NCBI GenBank assembly: GCA_017538465.1 | Contig: JAFYIW010000268.1 | Span: forward strand, 1-9,030 | Source of the DNA: Victivallales bacterium | Lineage (GTDB): Bacteria; Verrucomicrobiota; Lentisphaeria; Oligosphaerales; Oligosphaeraceae | Direction of reading: 5' to 3' | Length of the DNA: 9,030 nt | Shown: positions 1 to 4,963 of the stretch, piece by piece | How the letters are laid out: each line of letters begins with the position of its first letter | How positions within the stretch are numbered: the first letter of the stretch is position 1 | Made by a program: the position numbers and the translations under genes | Notes under the pieces: model-generated | Databases searched by the model: none | Told to the model about the DNA's origin: nothing | The model's input: only the letters and a program-made list of their open reading frames with translations

Positions 1-371
1 GGGAGCAGAAGGAAGAGGAGGAAATGGAGAAGCTAGACGATCTTAGGGAGCAGATGGAAGAGGAGGAAATGGAGAAGCTAGACGAACTCAGGGATCAGCA
101 GGAAGAGGAGGAAATGGAGCGAATCGAGGAACTCCAGGAGGATGAGGACGACGACGAACTGTGGTACCAAGGGAACGACTCCGATGATGACACGTCCGAC
201 TCCGGCTACTACCCATCAGATGGTTCAAGCATCGTGGATTATGAGACTTACAGCGAAGCCGACCCCAACGACTACGACCCGTCTGAGGTGGATGGCGGTC
301 CCATCGACGACGAGGACGAGTTCTTCGAGACCGGAGAAGACCCGGATGACGACGACATCTTCGACGGCTGA
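1..371 (+). CDS. Highly acidic repeat protein, 3' part only (5' end outside window)
   Basis: Not recognised as a known family. The reading frame is open from base 3 (codons before the ATG at 24 read E-Q-K-E-E-E-E), so the protein very probably starts upstream and the ATG at 24 is internal to a repeat. It begins with three 15-residue repeats of the form (E/D)Q-x-EEEEME(K/R)(L/I)(D/E)(D/E)L(R/Q), which should form a charged helix or coiled coil. About 78 residues follow that are dominated by D, E, S, G, P and Y, with runs such as DEDDDE and DPDDDD, and it ends ...IFDG before TGA at 369-371. No signal peptide or membrane segment is visible, but the N-terminus is missing. The acidic tail looks disordered; possible roles are cation binding or acting as a nucleic-acid mimic or protein-binding tail, all speculative. 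The protein frame is secure, the function unknown. Confidence 0.7.
   Translation, partial: EQKEEEEMEKLDDLREQMEEEEMEKLDELRDQQEEEEMERIEELQEDEDDDELWYQGNDSDDDTSDSGYYPSDGSSIVDYETYSEADPNDYDPSEVDGGPIDDEDEFFETGEDPDDDDIFDG
3..137 (+). repeat. 45-bp in-frame tandem repeat, three copies (3-47, 48-92, 93-137)
   Basis: Three consecutive 45-bp units each encode 15 residues. Copies 1 and 2 differ at 4 of 45 bases or fewer; copy 3 is more diverged, with about 11 differences from copy 2. The most conserved core is the block coding for EEEEME. The array touches the left edge of the window, so more copies may lie upstream. Because the unit is a multiple of three, gain or loss of copies would change protein length without breaking the frame. 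Confidence 0.9.
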
Positions 372-382
372 CCACCGTCCCC

Positions 383-403
383 CTCGCTCGCCAAGCGAGT
401 GAG
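383..403 (+). other. 8-bp hairpin downstream of the acidic gene, weak terminator candidate
   Basis: CTCGCTCG (383-390) pairs with CGAGTGAG (396-403), including one G-T wobble, around the loop CCAAG. It lies 12 bases after the stop codon of the acidic protein gene, where a terminator would be expected. No T-tract follows, so intrinsic termination is doubtful. Confidence 0.35.
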
Positions 404-410
404 AGCTATC

Positions 411-549
411 ATCCCTCATTCCCCATTTCACCTCTGACCTACAAAGAGAACGGGGGACACCCCCCCGGCATCACCTCTGACCTCTAACCTACAAAGAGAA
501 CGGGGGACAACCCCCGGCATCACCCTTCACATTCCTCATTCCTCCCCCG
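411..549. repeat. Duplicated, heptamer-phased spacer between acidic gene and acetyltransferase
   Basis: The spacer holds a near-tandem duplication. A block beginning TCACCTCTGACCT, then ACAAAGAGAACGGGGGACA and a C-run ending CCGGCA, occurs at 428-470 and again at 471-519. The second copy carries an extra CTCTAAC-like heptamer. Within it, 7-bp periodicity is plain: ATCCCTC, ATTCCCC, ATTTCAC from 411; ACCTCTG, ACCTCTA, ACCTACA from 473; ATTCCTC repeated from 530. No gene, tRNA or convincing promoter is seen in the whole 372-555 gap. Confidence 0.75.
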
Positions 550-555
550 TCCACC

Positions 556-1215
556 ATGGCTGAACTCTCACAAATCGAACGCCGCGACCGCCAGATGGCC
601 TACATTGTCGATTCGACCATCATGGATGAAGTCCGTGTCTGCCACGAACGGCTGCATCGCCTGAACGCGCTAGGGCGTGCCGACATCGCGGAACTGCTGG
701 AGGCCACCCAAGCCGTGCTGGGTTCATCGCCGGGAGACGCCATCATCTGCCCGCCTTTCCACGCCGACTACGGCTCCCATACCCACGTCGGCAAGCACTT
801 CTTCGCCAACTACAACTGCACCATCCTGGACGTCGCCAAAGTGACCATCGGCGACAACGTGATGCTCGCCCCCAACGTCGCCATCTACACCGCCGGTCAT
901 CCCATCCACCCCGACACCCGCAACTCCGGCTATGAATACGGCAAGGAGGTCGTGATTGGCTCGAATGTCTGGATTGGCGGAAACTGCGTAATCTGCCCCG
1001 GGGTGACCATCGGCAGCAATGTCGTGATTGGCGCCGGCAGCGTGGTAACCAAAGACATCCCCGACTGGTGCGTGGCGGCCGGGAACCCCTGCCGCGTGCT
1101 ACGCCCCATCACCGATGACGACCGACGCAAACTCTTCCACGACGAGGAAATCGACGACGCGGCCTGGGAGGATATTGTGCAACGCGGCCTCGGCGGCGAA
1201 GACACCGAACAGTAG
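556..1215 (+). CDS. Maltose/galactoside O-acetyltransferase family protein (hexapeptide repeat)
   Basis: Predicted cytosolic acetyl-CoA-dependent O-acetyltransferase of 219 residues, close to the roughly 185-200 usual for the Maa/LacA/NodL family plus a short acidic C-terminal extension. Residues 1-60 match the family's helical N-terminal cap. DYGSHTHVG (71-79) and FFANYNC (82-88) open the left-handed beta-helix; hexapeptide turns follow, such as VTIGDN (96-101), VVIGSN (132-137) and VTIGSNVVIGAG (150-161). MLAPNVAIYTAGHP (103-116) carries the expected catalytic histidine, His115, and VVTKDIPD plus AAGNPCRVL (163-183) close the fold as in Maa. The acceptor sugar cannot be deduced. The start is set by homology, because the conserved cap begins near residue 9. 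No Shine-Dalgarno sequence precedes it (CCCCCGTCCACC), so initiation may be SD-independent. It ends TAG, with TAA directly after it. Neighbours give no functional clue. Confidence 0.9.
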   Translation: MAELSQIERRDRQMAYIVDSTIMDEVRVCHERLHRLNALGRADIAELLEATQAVLGSSPGDAIICPPFHADYGSHTHVGKHFFANYNCTILDVAKVTIGDNVMLAPNVAIYTAGHPIHPDTRNSGYEYGKEVVIGSNVWIGGNCVICPGVTIGSNVVIGAGSVVTKDIPDWCVAAGNPCRVLRPITDDDRRKLFHDEEIDDAAWEDIVQRGLGGEDTEQ

Positions 1216-1362
1216 TAACGTGATGGTGCCTTCGCTCGAATACGGCGTTACCCGTGAATTCCCGCCGCAGACACGCCACGCCTTTTCAGTGCGCGGCTTG
1301 AAAAATCCGTTTCAGGTATCATATTAAGCACTTTGACTAAACATCACGAATTTTGATTTCGG

Positions 1363-1368
1363 TAAAAT
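1363..1368 (+). promoter_or_regulatory. Possible -10 box (TAAAAT) for rpsT
   Basis: TAAAAT sits 34 bases before the rpsT start in the AT-rich stretch 1319-1396, which stands out from the GC-rich surroundings. A TTGACT at 1333-1338 resembles a -35 box, but the spacer would be 24 bp, too long for a standard sigma-70 promoter. The -35 partner is therefore unresolved. Transcription from this -10 would give a leader of about 22 nt containing the ribosome binding site. The rest of the 1216-1362 spacer shows no gene or clear terminator. Confidence 0.35.
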
Positions 1369-1378
1369 ACTCGACAAC

Positions 1379-1384
1379 AAAGGA
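1379..1384 (+). promoter_or_regulatory. Ribosome binding site of rpsT (AAAGGA)
   Basis: AAAGGA lies 12 bases upstream of the ATG at 1397. It is one of few recognisable Shine-Dalgarno sequences here and supports that start; the spacing is slightly long. Confidence 0.6.
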
Positions 1385-1396
1385 CATTCATTACTA

Positions 1397-1675
1397 ATGG
1401 CTAGTAACAAACCGCATCGTCTGCCGTCCGCCGCGAAACACATGCGCGCCGACGCGAGGAAACACGCCAAGAACATGGCGCGCACGGCAAAGCTCCGTGA
1501 CACGGAGAAGGCCCTCAACGCCGCCGTGGCAACCGGCAACAAGGAAGAGGCCAGCAAGGCTCTCTCCGCTTGCTTCGCACAGCTGGACAAGGCCGCGAAG
1601 ACCCGCGTCATCCACTCCAACAAGGCTGACCGCAAGAAGTCCCGCCTCACCGCGCGCGTGGCGAAGATGGCGTAA
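1397..1675 (+). CDS. rpsT: 30S ribosomal protein bS20
   Basis: Small basic protein of 92 residues, the normal size for bS20, which binds 16S rRNA in the body of the 30S subunit and helps early assembly. The family signature is clear: a lysine/arginine-rich N-terminal helix (K14-K33 region), then a middle helix with TGNKEEA, and the C-terminal motif LDKAAKTRVIHSNKADRKK (68-86) followed by SRL, which matches the conserved LDKAA..GVIHKNKAARKKSRL of the family. The ATG start is backed by AAAGGA 12 bases upstream. The gene stands alone between an AT-rich upstream region and a strong intrinsic terminator, so it is probably monocistronic, as is common for rpsT. No leader structure resembling known S20 autoregulation could be made out. 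Confidence 0.97.
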   Translation: MASNKPHRLPSAAKHMRADARKHAKNMARTAKLRDTEKALNAAVATGNKEEASKALSACFAQLDKAAKTRVIHSNKADRKKSRLTARVAKMA

Positions 1676-1704
1676 TGTCTTTGGACTGACAGCGTACTTC
1701 TACT

Positions 1705-1746
1705 GGCGCCAGGCGCAGATTGCTGCGTTTGGCGCCTTCTTGTTAT
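1705..1746 (+). terminator. Intrinsic terminator of rpsT
   Basis: GGCGCCAGGCGCAG (1705-1718) pairs over 14 positions with CTGCGTTTGGCGCC (1723-1736), two of them G-U, around the four-base loop ATTG. TTCTTGTTAT follows as an interrupted T-tract. It lies 29 bases after the rpsT stop codon and should end that transcript before the acyl-CoA ligase gene. Confidence 0.85.
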
Positions 1747-1751
1747 GTTTC

Positions 1752-1767
1752 GCGCGTGCGGACGCGC
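1752..1767 (+). other. Short GC hairpin after the rpsT terminator
   Basis: GCGCGT (1752-1757) and ACGCGC (1762-1767) pair around GCGG. Its 3' arm overlaps GCGCCAGTA (1764-1772), which is the exact reverse complement of TACTGGCGC (1701-1709) at the foot of the terminator, so two alternative pairings are possible. The functional meaning is unclear. Confidence 0.4.
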
Positions 1768-1770
1768 CAG

Positions 1771-1776
1771 TATAAC
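1771..1776 (+). promoter_or_regulatory. Possible -10 box (TATAAC) of the acyl-CoA ligase
   Basis: TATAAC lies 17 bp downstream of TTTCGC (1748-1753), a poor -35 match. A start site near 1783 would fall inside the palindrome 1780-1806, which would fit repression by a protein bound there. This is inference from position only. Confidence 0.3.
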
Positions 1777-1779
1777 ATC

Positions 1780-1806
1780 ATAACTTGCTTAGATTAAGCA
1801 AGTTAT
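1780..1806. promoter_or_regulatory. Perfect 12-3-12 palindrome, candidate operator upstream of the acyl-CoA ligase
   Basis: ATAACTTGCTTA (1780-1791) and TAAGCAAGTTAT (1795-1806) are exact reverse complements around GAT. The element is AT-rich amid GC-rich sequence and ends 21 bp before the ATG at 1828. Its size and symmetry suit a dimeric repressor such as the TetR- or GntR-type regulators that often control fatty-acid genes. Alternatively it is an RNA hairpin in the 5' leader. No T-tract follows, so it is not a terminator on the + strand. Confidence 0.55.
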
Positions 1807-1827
1807 AACAAAAGAAGACACCCCGGC

Positions 1828-3693
1828 ATGAAGTCGACCGACCACCCCATCCACCTCAGTCAAGTCCTGGAACACGCCTGCGCAAAATTCGCTCCGCTAG
1901 TGGCCATTCGCGCCTCGAACGGCAAGAGCTTCACGGACACAACCTACGCCCAGCTCCATGCGGACGTCCAGGCTTGGGCAAAATACCTGCAGGAACATGG
2001 TGTTTCCAAAGGCGACCGGGTGGCCGCGATATCCTCGAAGTCCCCGAACCACTATCGGTTTTTCTATGCCTGCTGGCAATTGGGCGCCATTGCGGTGCCG
2101 ATTTGCGAAAGTCTCGGCAATGACGAGATGTCTTTCATCCTGAAGGACTGCTCTCCGAAACTGGTGCTGGCGGCAGATAGTTTTCTGTCAAAGGCGCAGG
2201 AGAACGCCGGCGAGATTCCCGTCATGGATTGGGACAAGTTGCCGTTGGGCACGGCGGAAGATGCCTCCGAGGTCAAAGCTGTCCCATGCGTCTTCGAGGA
2301 TGAACAGGAGGCCCTGGACTCCATCGCGGTGCTCATCTACACCTCGGGCTCCACGGGAATGCCCAAGGGCGTCATGCTCACCCACGAGAACATCTGGTGG
2401 AACATGACCATCGCCCTGGAATTCTTCAAAGTCTTCACGAGCGACCGGCTGATTTCGCTGCTGCCCTACTGGCATGCCTACGCGTTGACCTGTGAAATCA
2501 CCTGCCTCATCGATCACGGCGCGATGTGCCTGATCGCCCACAATATCGCGGATTTCCAAAGGAACATCGCCAAATTCCAGCCGACGCTGATGCTGGTGGT
2601 GCCGCGCATCCTGGACATGCTGATGGCCGCGATGAAGAAGAAGATCGACGCCCTTCCGCCCCGCCGCAAGAAGCTGGTGGAGAACGCCATCTACAATGCC
2701 AGCCGGATCTTCACCGCCGGCACCAAATGGAATGGCGGCCTGCTGCGGATGCTCTACCACAAGTGCTTCTACGACCCCTTCGTCTTCCGCAAATTCCGTC
2801 AGGCGCTCGGCGGCAAGTTGCGGCTCTTCGTGGCCGGCGGCGCTCCTCTGGACATGGATGTGCAGAGCTTCTACACCTTCCTGGGAATCCCGGTGCTGCA
2901 GGGATACGGCCTCACCGAGGCCGCCCCGGTCGTCGCATCCAACAGCCTCACCGACTACCGACTGGGCTCCTGCGGGAAAATCTGGCGCTGGGCCAGCGAC
3001 CCCGAAATCGGTGGGGACTACACCTTCAAGGACGAAGAGGGAAATTTGGGCAAGGACCTCCGCGGGCAGCTCCTCATCAAGGGCAAGTGCGTGATGAAGG
3101 GCTATTGGAACCACACCGACGACTCCGCCAAGACCCTGGAGAATGGCTACCTCAACACCGGCGACGTCGGCCATGTGGACAAGGACGGCTACCTCTTCAT
3201 CCACGGGCGCAACAGCTCGATGATCGTCCTCTACGGCGGCGAAAAACTGCACCCCGAGGCCATCGAGGACGCGGTGAAGACCTCCGACCTCATCAGCGAG
3301 GCGATGGTCTTCGGCGAGAAGTGCAAGAGCGTCTATGTCGCCGTGAATGTCCCCGAGGACACGCGCAAGCGTTTCGCCGACGAGGCGGAACTTCAGAAAG
3401 CCGTGAAAGCCGCCGTCCAGGAGAAGACTGCCGACCTGGTGGCCTACAAGAAGCCCAAGGATGTCATCATCCTGCCGGATTTCAACCAGAAGGACGGCAC
3501 GATGACCGCCACCCTAAAAATCCGCCGCTTCAAGATCAAGGAGAAATACCACGCCGAACTGGAGGCATTTCTTCAGAACAATGGCGAGGAGATCGCCACC
3601 AAGAAAGACCTCTTCGTGCCCGCCAGCCGTATCGTCGAAAGCCTGGCCGAGAAGACCGATGTCGTGGTCGGCGTGGACAACACTCTGAAGTAG
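1828..3693 (+). CDS. Long-chain fatty acid--CoA ligase (AMP-forming)
   Basis: Member of the ANL adenylate-forming superfamily, 621 residues, of the ACSL/FadD15 type. It should activate fatty acids with ATP and CoA to acyl-CoA and AMP, in the cytosol or at the inner face of the membrane. Visible core motifs are the phosphate-binding loop YTSGSTGMPKG (171-181), LLPYWHAYA (211-219), the A5 motif YGLTEAAP (360-367), the A7 motif YLNTGDVG (441-448) with its ribose-binding Asp446, the hinge region from GRNSSMIVLYGGEKLHP (460-476), and ATLKIRR (561-567), where Lys564 is the expected adenylation lysine. All are intact, so it should be active. Exact chain-length specificity cannot be read. The start fits the family's N-terminus; only a weak AAGAAG (1812-1817) serves as ribosome binding site. 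A perfect palindrome precedes it. It may be cotranscribed with prfB, which starts 78 bp downstream. Confidence 0.93.
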   Translation: MKSTDHPIHLSQVLEHACAKFAPLVAIRASNGKSFTDTTYAQLHADVQAWAKYLQEHGVSKGDRVAAISSKSPNHYRFFYACWQLGAIAVPICESLGNDEMSFILKDCSPKLVLAADSFLSKAQENAGEIPVMDWDKLPLGTAEDASEVKAVPCVFEDEQEALDSIAVLIYTSGSTGMPKGVMLTHENIWWNMTIALEFFKVFTSDRLISLLPYWHAYALTCEITCLIDHGAMCLIAHNIADFQRNIAKFQPTLMLVVPRILDMLMAAMKKKIDALPPRRKKLVENAIYNASRIFTAGTKWNGGLLRMLYHKCFYDPFVFRKFRQALGGKLRLFVAGGAPLDMDVQSFYTFLGIPVLQGYGLTEAAPVVASNSLTDYRLGSCGKIWRWASDPEIGGDYTFKDEEGNLGKDLRGQLLIKGKCVMKGYWNHTDDSAKTLENGYLNTGDVGHVDKDGYLFIHGRNSSMIVLYGGEKLHPEAIEDAVKTSDLISEAMVFGEKCKSVYVAVNVPEDTRKRFADEAELQKAVKAAVQEKTADLVAYKKPKDVIILPDFNQKDGTMTATLKIRRFKIKEKYHAELEAFLQNNGEEIATKKDLFVPASRIVESLAEKTDVVVGVDNTLK

Positions 3694-3768
3694 GCCGAAG
3701 GCCGAAAGGCGAAAGCCGACGCGGCTTAGCCGCATCAATTACGCATTACGCATTACGAATTAGGCATT
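3692..3768. repeat. Heptamer-built spacer between acyl-CoA ligase and prfB
   Basis: Eleven consecutive 7-bp units fill the spacer, starting within the TAG stop codon of the ligase and ending 3 bases before the prfB ATG. Units 1-4 are AGGCCGA, AGGCCGA, AAGGCGA, AAGCCGA. Units 5-6 (CGCGGCT, TAGCCGC) form the inverted repeat GCGGCT-T-AGCCGC (3721-3733). Units 7-11 are ATCAATT, ACGCATT, ACGCATT, ACGAATT, AGGCATT. No promoter or terminator of standard form is visible, so read-through from the ligase gene is likely. Confidence 0.8.
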
Positions 3769-3771
3769 AAG

Positions 3772-4903
3772 ATGACCCGCGAAGAACTAGCAAGCAAGGT
3801 GGCCGCCGCCCAGCAGCGTGTCGAACACCTGAGGGGGTATCTTTGACGTCGCGACCAAACGCGAGAAGCTCGACCTCCTGCAGGCCTCGATGAACCGCCC
3901 CGACTTCTGGGACAGCCGTGAGAAGTCCCAGCCAGTCGTGGACGAGGTCAGCCGCCTCAAGAACACGCTGGAGCCATTCCAGAAGGTCGTCGTTCAGACC
4001 GACGACCTGGCCACGCTCGCCGAACTGGCCGCCGAGGAGGGCGATAATTCTCCGCTCTACGAGGAGGCCATCACTGCCGTCGCTGACCTGGAAGCCGCGC
4101 TGGACCGCCTGGAGCTGGTCAGTTTCCTCTCCGGCAAGATGGACAACAAGAACGCCATCGTGACGCTTCGCGCGGGTGCCGGCGGCACCGAGGCCTGCGA
4201 CTGGGTGGCGATGCTGGAACGAATGTATCTGCACTGGTTCGACCGCAGAGGCTTCGGCTACGTGGTCAACGACATGCAGCTGGGCGACGAGGCCGGCATC
4301 AAGACCATGACCTTCACCGTCACCGGCGAATTCGCCTACGGATACCTCAAGGGCGAAAAGGGCGTCCACCGCCTGGTGCGCATCTCGCCCTTCGACGCGA
4401 ACAAGCGCCGCCATACCTCCTTCTGCTCCGTCGATGTCGTGCCTGTCATTGACGACACCATCCAGATTGACATCAACGAGAAAGACCTGCGCATCGACAC
4501 CTACCACTCCTCCGGAGCCGGCGGTCAGCACATCAACAAGACCTCCTCCGCCGTGCGCATCACCCACCTGCCAACCGGCATCGTGGTCGCTTCCCAGTCC
4601 GAGCGTTCGCAGCATCAGAACCGCTTCATCGCGATGCAGATGCTGAAAGCAAAACTCTACCAGATCGAGGAGGACAAGCGTACCGCCGCCGTCAAGCAGG
4701 AGGACGCCGACAAAGGCGACAACGGCTGGAGCAACCAGATCCGCTCGTATGTCCTCCAGCCCTACCAGCTCGTCAAGGACCTGCGCACCGGACACGAGAC
4801 CTCCAATGTGCAAGGGGTGCTGGACGGCGACCTCGACCCCTTCATGAACACCTACCTGCGGATGGGCTCGCCCACCAAAAACGCCTTCAAGGACGGAGAA
4901 TAA
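3772..4903 (+). CDS. prfB: Peptide chain release factor 2, with programmed +1 frameshift
   Basis: RF2 recognises UGA and UAA stop codons in the ribosomal A site and triggers peptide release. The coding sequence is 3772-3843 joined to 3845-4903, giving 376 residues (E. coli RF2 has 365). The first 24 codons end at an in-frame TGA (3844-3846) inside AGGGGGTATCTTTGAC (3832-3847), the canonical RF2 shift site: an internal SD-like AGGGGG, the slippery CTT and the TGA. Reading moves +1 to GAC and continues VATKREKLD. In the fused protein, the RF2-specific stop-recognition tripeptide SPF is at 205-207 and the catalytic GGQ at 250-252, within SSGAGGQHINKTSSAVR. Domain order is normal. The initiating ATG has only a weak AGG (3762-3764) before it, inside the heptamer spacer. 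tkt begins 60 bp downstream. Confidence 0.97.
3832..3847 (+). promoter_or_regulatory. RF2 autoregulatory +1 frameshift site
   Basis: AGGGGGTATCTTTGAC, with the in-frame TGA at 3844-3846. When RF2 is scarce the ribosome pauses at TGA, slips from CTT to TTT and continues in the +1 frame; when RF2 is plentiful it terminates at codon 25. The element is textbook in form, so the apparent broken reading frame is genuine regulation and not a sequencing error. Confidence 0.97.
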
Positions 4904-4923
4904 TTAGAAATTAGAAATTCACA
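4903..4923. repeat. Three heptamers at the end of prfB
   Basis: ATTAGAA, ATTAGAA and ATTCACA run directly from the last base of the prfB TAA stop. The rest of the 60-bp gap to tkt is an A/C-rich unstructured leader. The position, right at a stop codon, mirrors the array at 3692. Confidence 0.6.
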
Positions 4924-4952
4924 TAATCACTCAACAACCACAACCAACCATC

Positions 4953-4956
4953 AGGA
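4953..4956 (+). promoter_or_regulatory. Ribosome binding site of tkt (AGGA)
   Basis: AGGA followed by AAC lies 7 bases before the ATG at 4964, in an A-rich unstructured context. This is good placement for efficient initiation and fixes the start. Confidence 0.7.
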
Positions 4957-4963
4957 AACGAAA

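Noticed and set aside
428..519. CRISPR array in the repeated spacer
   Set aside because: There are only two copies, nearly adjacent, with no unique spacers of uniform length and no cas genes.
551..558. CCACCATGG around the acetyltransferase start, resembling a Kozak context
   Set aside because: All other evidence is bacterial; this is a chance match.
1333..1368. TTGACT...TAAAAT as a sigma-70 promoter for rpsT
   Set aside because: The spacer is 24 bp, outside the workable range; only the -10-like part is kept, as a low-confidence site.
2188..3252. Minus-strand open frame of 354 codons opposite the acyl-CoA ligase
   Set aside because: A shadow of a gene with all adenylation motifs intact in the + frame; no domain is seen in the minus-strand translation.
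2526..3770. Plus-strand alternate-frame open stretch of 414 codons within and past the acyl-CoA ligase
   Set aside because: The product is rich in R, P, G and H with no domain, typical of a frame-shifted reading of a GC-rich gene.
3844..3846. In-frame TGA in prfB as a pseudogene or sequencing error
   Set aside because: It lies in the exact canonical RF2 frameshift context, so it is functional regulation.
3767..4813. Minus-strand open frame of 348 codons opposite prfB
   Set aside because: Same GC-bias shadow effect; prfB is unambiguous on the + strand.
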